Assembly (NCBI RefSeq): GCF_030247185.1
Contig: NC_080571.1
Coordinates: 147,562,389-147,626,388, forward strand
Length of the DNA stretch: 64,000 nucleotides
DNA from: Malaya genurostris
Taxonomy: Eukaryota; Arthropoda; Insecta; Diptera; Culicidae
Reading direction: 5' to 3'
Shown: positions 1-11,795 of the stretch, in pieces
Layout of the letters: every line of letters begins with the position of its first letter
Position numbering within the stretch: position 1 is the first letter of the stretch
Program-made: the position numbers and the translations under genes
The notes under the pieces: generated by a model
Told to the model about the DNA's origin: nothing
The model's input: the letters and a program-made list of their open reading frames with translations, nothing else
The model's database searches: none

Positions 1-80
1 CAAAACTTGACAGAATGTGTATAAAAGTGTTGCCAACGTTGAGAGAATAAAAGTTTACCGATTGGACAAGCGCGGGAATT
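1..80 (+). mobile_element. mariner terminal fragment cut by the window edge
   Basis: The first 80 bases match the right end of the mariner at 14195-15144 (compare 15027-15108), including the stretches GACAGAATGTGTATAAAAG and ACCGATTGGACAA. The match stops at about 80, just before an A/T-rich run and the LTR that starts at 117. Only one terminus is visible, so neither the size nor the completeness of this copy can be judged. Confidence 0.8.
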
Positions 81-116
81 ATTTTTTTCTTTTTTAGGTT
101 AGTTTAAATTTAGAAA

Positions 117-541
117 CGTCGTTTCTTTTTCATTCCTTAATTAAGAACATTAGAAGGCAGTAAACCTTCTTTCTCGATTGTTTTACGAAGAATGATTTTA
201 TTGAGGAGTTCTAAACTTAAACTAACCTACTGCCTGTTCTACGTACATAAAGGTGGGAGGAGCCAGTTACAATTCTTTCGTTAAATAAATTGTTAGCGGG
301 AGAGAGGAGAAAGAGAGAAAATATCGATTGGTGCATCAATGCAAAAGAAGGCGATTGAACCTATAGCGGATTGCGCAAGGGAAAGAAATGTCGCATCGGC
401 GGATAGTGTGGGAAGCTTGCTTAGCTCGCGGTGTGCAGCATATGTTGCAACACGGCCGGCTAGTATGGGAACTTAGTGTGAATGCTGGAATGTGGGAAAG
501 TATTTCGTTTGGGTTAGTCGGGTCAATATTATCATGCTACA
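117..541 (-). repeat. 3' LTR of the mdg1-like element
   Basis: This matches 9443-9867 over 425 bases with about 14 substitutions. On the minus strand the LTR starts TGTAGCATGATAATATTGAC. It should end in CA, but this copy ends in CG, whereas the other LTR keeps CA. Confidence 0.9.
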
Positions 542-544
542 TCA

Positions 545-554
545 CCCTTCTTTT
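545..554 (-). other. polypurine tract of the mdg1-like element
   Basis: On the minus strand AAAAGAAGGG lies three bases before the 3' LTR, the usual site for priming plus-strand DNA synthesis. The rest of 555-1038 is A/T-rich 3' noncoding sequence with no recognisable gene. Confidence 0.65.
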
Positions 555-1038
555 GGTTGAATGATGGAACGTAGTGTAATCATTCAAATGTAATCGAACT
601 GGCTCCCTAACATTATTAATGGATAGTGAATGTTGAAGTGTTTTGTGTATCTGCTGTATATAATCTACTGTATGTGTGGTTTAATTGGGGTTGCATGTGT
701 GTCATAGAAATGTATATAAAAATTTGGATTTTTTTAATCTAACCCTTTATAAGTCTGTTTTTATGTACTATCATTCGTTGCTTTGTTATGTTGTTTTCGA
801 TTTCGCAATTTACATTTAAAAGTTTTATTATGGTGTACGGTCCAATATAAAATGAATCAAGTTTCTTTCTATTTACGTTTTGTAAATACACTATTTCGCC
901 TATTTGTAGTTCTAGTGGCTTTGTGTGGATATTTGAGTTTTTGCATCTGGAGTTTTTACTTTCACTTAATCTTTGTTTTGCTATTACGTTAGATTTTTCC
1001 TATTTGTATTTGAGTTCGTTGCTGTAAAGATCAAAATT

Positions 1039-4000
1039 TTAAACGGGGTTCGTTATCTTTGGGTAGTTTTCCTGTGGTAGTTTTGCTTTAATTCCAAAGA
1101 CTAATTCGTATGGTGTAAATTGATGTTCCGAATGTGGTGTAGTGTTGTAAGTAAATGCGTAATATGGTAACCAGTCATCCCAGTCTGATTGGTGTTCATT
1201 GATGAAGGATCGCAGATACTCGTTTAGGCATCTGTGATTTCTCTCCAATGACCCAATAGTCTGCGGATGATAGGCAGTTGCAAAATTTTGTTTGATTTGT
1301 AAGTATTTGCATACTTTCTCAAGTACTTCATTTTTGTACTCGGTTCCTTGATCGGATTTTAATTCCAAAAATTTTCCGTATATTAGTATGAATTTTTCTA
1401 CTAAGTTCTTAGCTATTGTGTTTGCTTCTTCGTTTTGGATGGGTATTATTGCAATGTATTTTGTTAGTTCATATTGTATGGTTATTGCGTAGCGGTTGTT
1501 ATTGTTGGATTAGGGTAATGGACCTATTGTATCTACTGATATTATTTCGAATGGTTTTGACGGTGTGTTAGTTAATATTTGTTTTTCTTTAGTGTGTTTA
1601 AAAATATTATTCTTCTTACACGACTCACAGGCCTTTATGAATCGTGAAATAGTTCCTTTCATATCTTTAAAATTGTAATATTTTCTTATTTTGAGGTACA
1701 GACGATGCTGTCCTACGTGTCCTCCCGTAGGGGTTTCGTGGTAATTTTTTAAAAGATTCTGTATCTTGCCAGGTTCACTGATGAACTTGGGTGGATGATA
1801 CATTATTATTTGTATGTTTTTATTTGTTTGTTGTACTAATGTTTTGAATATATTCATGGGCACCCTTTTAAATATTGCTTCTTCTGTCGACATTGCGACT
1901 TTATTTATTTTCATTTTTGTCATTTCTTGTTCTAGTGTTGAAAGTATGAGTTCGAGAGCTCTTCTTCCATTTACATATGTTGCTATTTGCTTTATTAATT
2001 TTTTCATTTGCGCGTTTTTGTATATGCTAATTATTAGTTATGTATTTTCTACAGTAATTCTTAACTTGGGTAAGGTTCTCGTTTCAGTCGGGTTTTCGAT
2101 CGTATAGATAACAAGGTGATCAGTCTTTTTATCTTTTGTCGTTGGTAACTTGTCTTTCACAGTTGTTGGTTTATTGTTAAAGTTGTCTTTGTTAATATTG
2201 TTGTTATTATTAATATTATTATTTAATTTTGTCATGGCTCTTGTGTTGACTCTAAATATGTTAAGGGCTTTTAATTCATCGGAGGTTGTTATAATTCTGG
2301 ATAAGGCATCTGCCGTAGCGTTGCTTTTTCTATTTATATATTGTATGTTGAAATCAAATTCTTCTAAATCTAATCTCATTCATGTTAGCTTAGAAGTAGG
2401 GTTTTCCATGTTGAATAGATATACTAGAGGTCGGTGGTCTGTCTTGACCGTAAATTTTCTTCCGTATAGGTAAGGCTTAAAATAATTTATTCCCCAGTGT
2501 ATTCCTGTCAGTTCCTTTAGTATTGTTGATTTATTCTTTTCGCCCGGCGTAAAACTTTTGCTCGCAAAAGCTATAGGTAAGTCGTTTCCGTTTCTGATTT
2601 GAGAAAGTACAGCTCCGCAACCTACGTCTGAAGCGTCGGTTGTGAGTATGAAGGGTAGTGTGAAGTCTGGGTATTGAAGTAATTGAGGTGACATTAGGTA
2701 TAGTTTTAATGTGTTAAAGGCGTTTTGCCATTCATTAGTCCAAACGAATTGTTTGTTTTTCTTAAGGAGTTGATTGAGAGGGTGTGCTATCGTTGCGAAA
2801 TTTGGTACGAATTTACGGTAATAATTGCAGAAAGCTACAAATCGTCTAGTGTCGTCGCTGTTTTTCGGTATCGGATAGTTGCTGATGGCGTCGTATTTTG
2901 TACTATCTGGTAATATTCCTCTATCTGTAATTTTATGTCCTAGATATGTCACTTCGGTATTAAAAAATTTACATTTGTTTGGGTTTAATTTTAGGTTGTA
3001 TTTTCTAATTCTTTCAAAAACTTTTGTTAAATTTTGTAAATGGTGTTGGATGGAACATCCTATCACTATTATATCGTCAATGTAAACGAATGCGTGTTCT
3101 GGTGTAAGTCCAGCCATGGCAATCGTCATCATTCTTTGGAAACTGTTTGAGCTAATATTTAGTTCGAAAGGTAAACGTGTGAATTGGTAGTGTCTACTTT
3201 GTGTTGAAAATGCTGTAAATTTTCTTGAGTTATTTTGTAAAGGTATTTGGTGAAATCCTGACATTAAATCTAGTGTCGAAAAGTATTTCGCTCTACCAAG
3301 TTGATCCAAAATTTTATCAATTCTTGGTAAAGGAAATTTGTCTGCTAGTATTTTTTTCTTTAGTTCTCTAAAATCTACCACAAGTCTCCATTTTCTTTTT
3401 GCGTCGTTTGATTTTTCTGGTACTAGGAGGATGGGGCTATTGTAAGGTGATATAGAAGGTTCTATAATTTTGTCGTTCAACATTTTATTGACTTGTGTTT
3501 CTATTTCGTCGTGTTGTAAATGAATCGTTTTGTAGTTAGGAATATAGACTGGAACGTTATCGTTTAGGTTGATATTTTGGTTATAGAAGTTATTGGTTGT
3601 CAAGGGTTCTTCTGGGGTAGAGAATATGTCTGTATATTTCAATATTAGATTCTTTAATTCCTTTTGTGCGTACGTAGGTACGTTGTTCATGTCTATTTCG
3701 TTCAATAGTTTATGGTTTCTTGTATCGTTCAGGGGTTTATTGTTAAATTTCATTATATTGTAATTCTCTAAAAGTTCCATTTCAGGTGTAAATTCTAAAT
3801 TGGATATATTTACAGGTGATTTTCTTGTGTTCATGATTTTTATATAAGGGTTTTGTGGGGATATGATGGCGTTTCCACAGAAAACTCCTGGTTCAATTTC
3901 CTGTGAAAAGATTACCATGTCTTCTGTTATAGTTTGATCACTTAATTTTCTAATCACTTCGCTTCGCTGTGAAATAATATAGTTTTCATTAACTTTATCT

Positions 4001-4330
4001 TCTATAGGTATAGATACATTTATATTATTTATACTAAAATTTAATAACCAGTATTCATAATCGATCTGGCATTTGTGGGAGATAAAAAAGTCTCTGCCCA
4101 ATATGCCGTCTGTTTGAATAGGAAAATCTGGTCCAACTAAATGAAATAGATGTCTAGTGGTTACATTATTTCCAAACATTAGTTCTGTTTCGGTTATTGC
4201 TGTAGTTTCTATTTCAACATCTGTTATTCCAGTCAGTTCTATTCACAATTTGGTTAAGAATTATTCTATTTACTTTAAAAATTGAAATATCTGTTCCGGA
4301 ATCTATCAGTAAAGTACAAATTGAGTTAAT
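1039..4330 (-). pseudogene. pol: mdg1-like pol (protease, reverse transcriptase, RNase H, integrase)
   Basis: From 4179 down to 1039 all pol domains lie in one frame, interrupted by in-frame stops at 2380-2382, 2038-2040 and 1510-1512. The RT has the VVDFRELKKK, FSTLDLMSGFHQIPL and YIDD motifs (YIDD at 3073-3084, about residue 366 of the frame opening at 4179). RNase H follows with TTDASDVGCGAVLSQ and KTDHRPL. Integrase has a CESC zinc-binding half, a first catalytic Asp in ISVDTIGPLP, a second in KSDQGTEY and the Glu in SLERNH. The protease motif DSGTDIS lies at about 4283-4303, one base out of frame with the RT, and a TGA occurs in the RT frame just after it, so a frameshift lies near 4240. 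The gene is dead as it stands, though each domain is easily recognised. Confidence 0.9.
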
Positions 4331-5161
4331 CATTCGTACTCCGACCTTAATGAAGTTAGAAGCGCATAGATTTAAAGTCAACACATATGCCTAAAAATGA
4401 TTTTGCATCGGTTGGTTCTGCTGTTGCAGTTGTTACCGCTCGCTCGGTGCATTGACCGGCACAGCTGTTTGCATTTGCATTGGATGTATATATGGTAATG
4501 GCTCAGAGCCTGCTACAAAGACTTTCTGCCGATTGTGCTGAAATCGACTTGACCCATATCGAGTTTGTTGAGGTTGGTAATGTCCACGGCCTCAGTTATT
4601 ATTGTTATAATATGAGTAATTTGAGCTGTTTGAGCGCTCAGGTCTGTTAGCATGGAATTGGTTATTGTTGTTGTAAATACGGTGTGGCTCGTTATAGCTT
4701 TGATTTGCGCTTTAATTGCTTTGGGTGGAAAAATTCCTCCCGTTTCCTCTAGAGAAACGGTTATGGGTTTTGAAATTATTATGATTTTGTCTAGCTCGCG
4801 TAGTTAAGACTTGTGCGGTGGTTGTATTTTCGTCAAATTTTCTTGTGCCTTTTGGATAGCTTCCTTTATTGAATGGAAGTTTCCTGCTTTTAGTATTGTT
4901 TTTGTTTCAGGTTGGTTTATTCCTGATACAAGGGTGCTTAGGCCCGCTTTGGTGGCCATTGTTTTTGCTACCTCAGGGGGTATTCTCTGTTTAATGTAAA
5001 CATGTTCGAGAGAAGTAGTTAGATATTCTACTTCCTCGCAAAATTTTGTTATCGGTCCACTCTGTCGGGTGGCTTTTAGTTTGGCAATGATGTTTTCTGG
5101 TGCTGAAATGTCCATGCACCTCGATTTGACGTTTTCTATTAACTCATTAATGTTACTTATA

Positions 5162-6092
5162 CAGGGTGATTTTTTAAGAGCTTGAGAACTTTTTTAAACA
5201 ATAAAACGCATAAAATTTGCAATATCTCATCGGTTCTTTATTTTAAACGTTAGATTGGTACATGACATTTACTTTTTGAAGATAATTTCATTTAAATGTT
5301 GACCGCGGCTGCGTCTTAGGTGGTCCATTCGGAAAGTCCAATTTTGGGCAACTTTTTCGAGCATTTCGGCCGGAATAGCCCGAATTTCTTCGGAAATGTT
5401 GTCTTCCAAAGCTGGAATAGTTACTGGCTTATTTCTGTAGACTTTAGACTTGACGTAGCCCCACAAAAAATAGTCTAAAGGCGTCAAATCGCATGATCTT
5501 GGTGGCCAACTTACCGGTCCATTTCTTGAGATGAATTGTTCTCCGAAGTTTTCCCTCAAAATGGCCATAGAATCGCGAGCTGTGTGGCATGTAGCGCCAT
5601 CTTGTTGAAACCACATGTCAACCAAGTTCAGTTCTTCCATTTTTGGCAACAAAAAGTTTGTTAGCATCGAACGATAGCGATCGCCATTCACTGTAACGTT
5701 GCGTCCAACAGCATCTTTGAAAAAATACGGTCCAATGATTCCACCAGCGTACAAACCACACCAAACAGTGCATTTTTCGGGATGCATGGGCAGTTCTTGA
5801 ACGGCTTCTGGTTGCTCTTCACTCCAAATGCGGCAATTTTGCTTATTTACGTAGCCATTCAACCAGAAATGAGCCTCATCGCTGAACAAAATTTGTCGAT
5901 AAAAAAGCGGATTTTCTGCCAACTTTTCTAGGGCCCATTCACTTTCGGGCTTCATTCACATTCGTTAGTAAGTCTATTCATGATGAAATGTCAAAGCATA
6001 CTGAGCAAATAATAATGCATGAAAATCATAACCTCAAAAAATCTGAGCAAATACTAATGCATGAAAATCCTAACCTCAAAAAAATCACCTTT
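5162..6092 (-). mobile_element. DD41D-type mariner (rosa-like), deleted copy
   Basis: It is bounded by TA at 5160-5161 and 6093-6094. The ends are inverted: the left reads CAGGGTGATTTTTTAAGAG, and the right, read inward, AAAGGTGATTTTTTTGAGG. It encodes a truncated transposase at 5269-5955. A roughly 42-bp unit around TGAGCAAATA is repeated twice at 6001-6085. It lies inside the mdg1-like gag, so it arrived later than that element. Confidence 0.85.
5269..5955 (-). pseudogene. DD41D mariner transposase, N-terminus missing
   Basis: A 228-codon frame carries the catalytic half of a Tc1/mariner transposase: FSDEAHFWLNG (first Asp), WFQQDGATCHTAR (second Asp) and WPPRSCDLTPLDYFLWG (third Asp). Exactly 41 residues separate the Asp of QQDG from the Asp of TPLD, which is the spacing that defines the DD41D group. 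Family transposases are usually around 340-350 residues. The DNA-binding N-terminal part is absent, and only about 135 bases remain between the frame and the element end. The catalytic residues are intact, but the protein could not bind its ends by itself. Confidence 0.9.
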
Positions 6093-6303
6093 TATTACCA
6101 GGTAGGCCCAATCTTGTTTTACCTGATAGTCGCGTTTTTATAAATTTTATTGCCATTGGCAATTGTTCCGCTGTAGTAATTTCTAATAATATTGAGTCTA
6201 CGAAGGCATCCAATCCTAACGGCGTGCCGTCGTACATTTGTACTAACGTCGTTGCCTGGCGGATGTCAAAGACTGCTGGTGTTGTGTTTGTCATTTTGGA
6301 GTC

Positions 6304-6326
6304 CGTACCTCTCTTCTCGTCAACTA
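6304..6326 (+). repeat. 23-bp target-site duplication, left copy
   Basis: It begins CGTACCTCTC and is identical to 7518-7540. It lies in gag coding sequence (LVDEKRGT on the minus strand), and the frame resumes across the two copies. Confidence 0.9.
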
Positions 6327-7517
6327 GGGGCTGGGGTCCACTAGGAGATCGATAGTACCTATTAGCTCTCTCCGGACTGTACCAGCCTAGATGCCGTGTG
6401 GAATCCGGCGGAAAAAATGAACCAAGAATAGATCCTTTGGGTTCCTGCTTCCATGTCGTAAAAGGCGACAATTGCAGGAGTTTCTTTTTCCTTTCAGTTA
6501 TCAGATATTTTCAATGTTTTACTTCTGATTACTCAATTTTACTAAATTATTTCTTTATTCAACCTATCAATTTCCGTCTAGCTTCGGAGAAAAGTTTTAT
6601 TAGGAATGATTTCTTTTTCCATGTTATTGATTGTCTTGCAGGTCTATAAAATGAATGATAAAAATCAACCATTGCGCGAATCCGTTTATATTACAAAGTT
6701 AATAGAAGAGATAACATATATCGGTATATTGAATACATAGTAAAAACACTTGATATTAATATTTCAAACAGTAAATTAATATTTTTCTCGGTAGTCGGCT
6801 GTCCAGATCAACCAATATAACAAATTAAAAATTTTAATAAATAATTAAAATAATAAAGCGGAAATAATAAAGAATCAAGACGCGTGTGAAATCTGTTGAC
6901 CTTTGTTTGGTGATCTAAAATGATTTTATAATAACTGTTTAGAATATTTCAATGCAATAAATCAACTTTTTTGTCTAAATCCCATTCGCTCGTTTATTTT
7001 GTATCACGTAATTTCATTTATAAAAAATAGGGAAGTTTTTATTCTTTACGCGATAGTATTGCAAATTTTTCTTCAGTTTCCTCGAATAAGAGCTTAGAAT
7101 CAAGACTTCCCGGGACTTCAATATAGGATATTGTTGAAACGTTCACTCGGGAAGTCAGTGTGTTTAGTGCTGCATCCGAGCATCTTGAAACCGGAACATA
7201 CTGAGTCGCGCGCGAATAATACCAATACTGAAATTTTTACTAACAAATATCCTACTCCCGTGACACTTGTGGAATGCGCAGTAGTATATACGCCTCTAGT
7301 AACAACAAGTGTTGGACTAACATCCCTTCCGATTCCTTAGACGATCTACGTTCGGGCCTGGCCGGCACCGGTACTGATCAATGATTTCTTAGATTACACT
7401 GAAGGATGATTTACCAGTTCCAGGTCGGATCATCTAAAAACTCCCTGTTCAATTTCAGCTAATTCCGATCAGTAACGGAGTAGCAACCAGGGGTGGTCGC
7501 TCAAGCTTTAGCTCAAG
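6327..7517. mobile_element. 1.19-kb retroposon-like insertion in gag, family unknown
   Basis: The insertion is exactly defined by the 23-bp duplication at its ends. A duplication this long and clean points to target-primed reverse transcription (LINE or SINE type) rather than a cut-and-paste element. One end begins GGGGCTGGGGTCCACTAGG and soon contains the hairpin-like stretch GTCGTAAAAGGCGAC; the middle is A/T-rich, and the other end is GC-richer, finishing in GCTTTAGCTCAAG. No poly-A tail and no reverse transcriptase are visible, so it is a non-autonomous or internally deleted element. A link to RTE-type LINE ends is possible but I cannot confirm it. A 69-codon frame at 7131-7340 is not recognised. 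Confidence 0.75.
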
Positions 7518-7540
7518 CGTACCTCTCTTCTCGTCAACTA
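7518..7540 (+). repeat. 23-bp target-site duplication, right copy
   Basis: This is the identical partner of 6304-6326. Confidence 0.9.
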
Positions 7541-7841
7541 ATTGTTCTTGTATCTTCGAGGTTATTGTAGTACGGATGTCTGTAATTGCATTTCTTGCTG
7601 CTTTAACGAGAAATGTTAATTCTGAGTGTGATAATGAGTCTTCGTTTTCTAAAAGATTGCTTTCTATTTGAGCATATAGCGCGTTGGCATAGTTTAATTT
7701 TGTCGTTAGGGTTTCTGTTTTAAATTTTTTGTTAATTGATTTTTTTAAGTTGTTATCTATAGTTACAGATATTTTTATTTCTTCGTGTAATTGCTCTATT
7801 GTCATAGGCATTTAGTCAGCTAGTAAAATGATAAAACTATG

Positions 7842-8077
<236 letters not shown>

Positions 8078-8562
8078 CTTTATTTTTTTTATATTTTATT
8101 TGTGGGATTTTTAAGCGATTGAATTTATGCTTTGTGCTGTTTTAAATTCTTTCTTGGTCCAGCGTTTTTTCATTATTTTAGTATTTTTAATAGAAGTAAG
8201 ATCGTCAAAATTGCGATAATAATCCACTATTTGATCTCGTGGTCTTGGTGACTTGTCGTAGACTGTTCAATATGCTCATTAATTTGGATATTGGTGTCAC
8301 CAGACTGGTTGGTTTCTTTTGATTGCCCTTTCTTCATGGTATTCGATTTTTACTACGACAAACTGGAATAATGTTTTTTTGAACAAGTAAATATATCTAC
8401 GGCGCTAGCCGCGTCTTCGACTGTTAAGAACTTCTTGCAGGAAATCGTCAATTAATTCCCACAACTCTATATTGTCCCAGAAGGGGTCTTCCATTTATAA
8501 TATAAGTAAGAGCAAAAATAAAAACAAATAAAAGAACTTTTACTATTTATTACTTTTACTAT

Positions 8563-8772
8563 TTATTCTCGTTGATTTGGTTTTTCTTTCTCTTCTTCTA
8601 CATAATTTACCCAGGTTAGTGGATCATCTCCTGGTAAATCTTTAATTCTTTTAACTAGTTCGTTCCACTTAGGGCACGAATTTTTCTCAAGGGGGGCAAA
8701 AGCTCCTGTTCCCTTCCCTTGTTTTATTTCGTCTAACAATTCTAGGAACTCTTTTAGTTCCTGTCTGTCCAT
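8563..8772 (-). CDS. small leader ORF of the mdg1-like element, uncertain
   Basis: A 69-codon frame begins MDRQELKEFLELLDEIKQ and ends EEEKEKPNQRE. It lies between the primer site and gag on the element's own strand. The product would be charged, with an amphipathic N-terminal helix and a central CPKW. I do not recognise it. Upstream small frames occur in 412-type leaders, so it could be real, but in such A/T-rich DNA chance is not excluded. The remainder of 8100-9430 is leader without a clear gene. Confidence 0.3.
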   Translation of the reverse strand: MDRQELKEFLELLDEIKQGKGTGAFAPLEKNSCPKWNELVKRIKDLPGDDPLTWVNYVEEEKEKPNQRE

Positions 8773-8891
8773 TATTTTTTCTTTTGCTAGCTACTTATTT
8801 CTAGGGGTCTTACTAATTATTTACCAGATGGAGTGTGGAGATGGAGTGTGTACATACATTCGAGTTCACGGTTGCGGTTGGTTGACTGCTA

Positions 8892-9029
8892 ACGTTGAAT
8901 TTATTCAGGCTAATGTTGCTGCTTCCACTAACATCGGTATTGATTCCACTCGAAGCAAGTAATTATTTACGTTGAATTTATTCAGGCTAATGTTGCTGCT
9001 TCCACTAACATCGGTATTGATTCCACTCG
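8892..9029. repeat. tandem duplication in the retroelement leader
   Basis: Two nearly identical 61-bp segments starting ACGTTGAATTTATTCAGGC lie 77 bp apart (8892-8952 and 8969-9029). A second pair of short repeats, around TACTGCTGGTACTTA, occurs at 9240-9340. Confidence 0.85.
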
Positions 9030-9430
9030 TAACAAGGTTGTCACGTATTGATATTAAGCTGCATTACACTTCGATGACACGACCAGCCACAAATATCGAA
9101 TGTTCCGTTGCATTTGATAAAAATACTTTTTTTTTGTTTTACACTGTTCTGGTTTTTATGTTCGGTTTACCAGGGAACCTCTTTAATATGCACAGACATT
9201 TGCCAATACCATTTTCTGTTTTTTTTTCTTCCGTTTAGACTACTGCTGGTACTTAGAACGGAGCCACTGTTTGTACTGCTGCAACTATTGTTTCTGATAT
9301 CACTATTTTGTGCTTTTCTTCCGGCTACTGCTGGTACTTATTGGTTGATTGGTTGTCATAAATGTTCACGGTCACTTGTTGTATTTCTTCAACGAAAACT
9401 GTCACACTTTATCGGAGACGGACACTTTTA

Positions 9431-9442
9431 ACACGGTCGCCA
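9431..9442 (-). other. primer binding site, tRNA-Arg type
   Basis: Directly next to the 5' LTR the minus strand reads TGGCGACCGTGT, complementary to the 3' end of insect tRNA-Arg apart from the last position or so. 412 and mdg1 are known to use this primer, which supports the lineage call. Confidence 0.75.
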
Positions 9443-9867
9443 TGTAGTTTCTTTTTCATTCCTTAATTAAGAACAATAGAAGGTAGTAAACCTTCTTTCT
9501 CGATTGTTTTACCAAGAATGATTTTATTGAGTAGTTCTAAACTTAAACTAACCTACTGCCTGTTCTACGTACATAAAGGTGGGAGGAGCCAGTTACAATT
9601 CTTTCGTTAAATAAATTGTTAGCGCGAGAGAGGAGAAAGAGAGAAAATATCGAATGGTGCATCAATGCAAAAGAAGGCGATTGGACCTATAGCGCATTGC
9701 GAAAGGGAAAGAAATGTCGCATCGGCGGATAGTGTGGGAAGCTTGCTTAGCTCGTGGTGTGCAGCATATGTTGCAACACGGCCGGCTAGCATGGGAACTT
9801 AGTGTGAATGATGGAATGTGGGAAAGTATTTCGTTTGGGTTAGTCGGGTCAATATTATCATGCTACA
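9443..9867 (-). repeat. 5' LTR of the mdg1-like element
   Basis: 425 bases, with TG and CA at the ends on the minus strand. It is the partner of 117-541. Confidence 0.9.
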
Positions 9868-10330
9868 AAAGGCTCTAAGGTCCCATTCCAAAATCCTGAA
9901 TTTCATCTAGATTTGACCTCCGGTTTCGGAATAACAGGGAGATATGTGTAGAAAATGAAAACGATATTACTCACTTTTCTCGAATGTAGCTGAACCGATA
10001 GATGGTTGTAACACCATAACTTCGGAACTACTGAACGGATTGCCACCAAACTTGGCACAGGTACTTGCATTTCAGAGATGGTTTAAGGAGTATCTTTATA
10101 AGGGAAAGAGCGTAGAAAGTGTCATTAACAGGGAGGGTCATGGAAAAATACATATAACTTGTCAAGAATCGATACGTTTTGAAGACCGTAGAAACATTTT
10201 GCATACCTTAGATACCTATACGCGGGGTGGATGTAGCAAGTACCTTTAAAAAGGGGGGTGTAATGTTTAAAGCGGCATAACTCCGGAACTACTTTGAACC
10301 ACCAACCTGTCATTACTTCACTAAGGGGAT
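9868..10330 (+). repeat. degenerate mosquito dispersed repeat
   Basis: Phrases such as GGTCCCATTCCAAAATCCTG, CTGAATTTCATC and CTCACTTTTCTCGAATG recur, with changes, in the satellite-like array at 37830-38940. It is a diverged relative of that monomer. Sequence from 10331 to 10980 shows nothing I recognise. Confidence 0.6.
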
Positions 10331-10980
10331 TATACTTACTTACTCACAGTTTCTATTTATTATTACACAGGTATTTTACGATCTCGACGAACTGATTCGA
10401 ACGGTATAGGAACCTCGCTTCAAAAGTAGGGTTCACAGAGATTGAGAAAGTCTTCCTTTTGCGAAAGGTAAAAACAATTTTGATATACGAGGGGGGTACA
10501 TTTTGTATAAGCCTACGCGTATTTATTTATTTTTTCAATTCTTCACCTCGAGCAACTCATTTTATATGAAAATGTAAAATGCACTGGCTAGAAATTTAAT
10601 TTAACTATTTATATACATTTTACGAAAGAAAGATTAGTATGATGATTCAGAAAGACTAAAAAATATTAAATACATTCCGAAAATAAGGAGTTGTATACCC
10701 CAGAAACTCAAAATGGCCAGCCTTCAATAGGACCAGACTTCGGTTCTCGTGGTTAATGAATACTCTCAAAAATATGCGTGTTTCCATGGTAATGTTTTGT
10801 TTGTATCCATGGAGATGCCACCGTTATTTTCAATTAAAGTGAGCGATTTACAAACTAATTCGTCCTCCTTCTAGTTTGAATCGTTCGACAGTGAGGAAGC
10901 GTAAGTAGCTGAAACTTCGTCAAAGACATTTCAATACTTGAAAGATCTTTCAAATTTCAGCTTCATTGACTAAATAAGCA

Positions 10981-11210
10981 TTATGAAAAGGTTATGTTCG
11001 GATCAACAATAATCGACGCCTCCGCATTCTTCTCAGGGCCATTGAAATCTTCTTGTTGAAGATATTTTGTAATATTATGCAGAATGAAACATGCAAGGAT
11101 CATCGACGGAACACGATGCGTGGCCATACGTACTGCATTTTGAAGAAAAGGAAATTGGCGTTTAACCTGTCCAAACACTCTCGTTTACAACACGCTCTTG
11201 GCTAAAAAAA
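10981..11210 (-). pseudogene. Harbinger (HARBI1-like) transposase C-terminal remnant
   Basis: The frame opens with VFGQVKRQFPFLQ and continues into MILACFILHNITKYLQ, matching the C-terminal end of PIF/Harbinger DDE nucleases (typical pattern: ERxFGxxKxRF, then ACxxLHNI). Upstream on the minus strand an ERVVNE-like segment is one base out of frame. It is preceded by a pyrimidine-rich AATTTTTTTAG that resembles a splice acceptor. The rest of the transposase is missing. Sequence from 11211 to 11795 holds no recognisable gene; 11740-11795 looks like a dispersed repeat (compare 24690-24780). Confidence 0.7.
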
Positions 11211-11795
11211 TTGTTAAAAACAACATTCTGCTATCCACTGCACATTCTCACTAGAAAATCTGTATAGTGACCTGAAATTTTCACTATTTTCTCGACGAAC
11301 AATATATGCTTTCTCTTTTCTCGCGTTTATATTCATAAAAGTAGCTGAGTTTAAATACATTTCGACTGTAAATAGTAAAAAATCGTCCTTTTGTTAATTT
11401 TTGTACTTCACAGACTCACGAGTAGCAACCTTTTTAGCTACCTACCGAAAAAATGTAGTGAACACTACTTTTATTCATACGAATTCAACTGTTTGTAGTA
11501 TGTTCGAAAGTTGTTGTGTAGTAAATTCTCTGCTTTTGACAGGAACGTGATCCACATGTAGCATTTACTACCGAAAATCAAGCATGCTACGTTTTTTTCA
11601 TACGGCCCAATGTCTTCAAAATTTAGTTGAGAATATTCTGTGAAATTTTTAGAATGATTCATTGAGTTTAGCGTCGTGATGTATTTTTTCTGACTGAAGA
11701 ACTGCTGAAATTATAACGCTCGGTAATGCATATCTCTACTTGTTCATCGAATATCTTGGCTTTGAAGGCATGTATCATAACAAACTATAGTAAAA

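Larger units (their letters stand above)
4390..7811 (-). pseudogene. gag: mdg1-like gag, split by two insertions
   Basis: The gag-like frame opens at 7811 (MPMTIEQLHEEIKISV), breaks at 7540, resumes at 6326 and breaks again at 6094. It resumes at 5159 and reaches a stop near 4804, followed by an Asn/Gln/Arg-rich tail to about 4400 in other frames. Removing the 6327-7517 insertion and one TSD copy leaves the frame continuous. Across the DD41D insertion the two halves appear one base out of phase, so an indel is also present. The conserved-looking core has FVDSILLEITTAEQLP and ENIIAKLKATRQSG. No zinc knuckle is seen, which is normal for mdg1/412-type Gag. The role would be the particle protein of the retrotransposon. 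Confidence 0.75.

Noticed and set aside
783..992. Plus-strand 69-codon frame in the mdg1-like 3' region
   Set aside because: It is A/T-rich, antisense to the element, of low complexity and without any recognisable feature.
542..1038. An env gene downstream of pol in the mdg1-like element
   Set aside because: There is no long frame, signal peptide or membrane segment in the roughly 500 bases before the LTR. mdg1-type elements normally lack env.
6330..6480. A structural RNA gene in the GC-rich end of the gag insertion
   Set aside because: A short hairpin is present, but no cloverleaf, box A/B or snRNA-like motif could be established.
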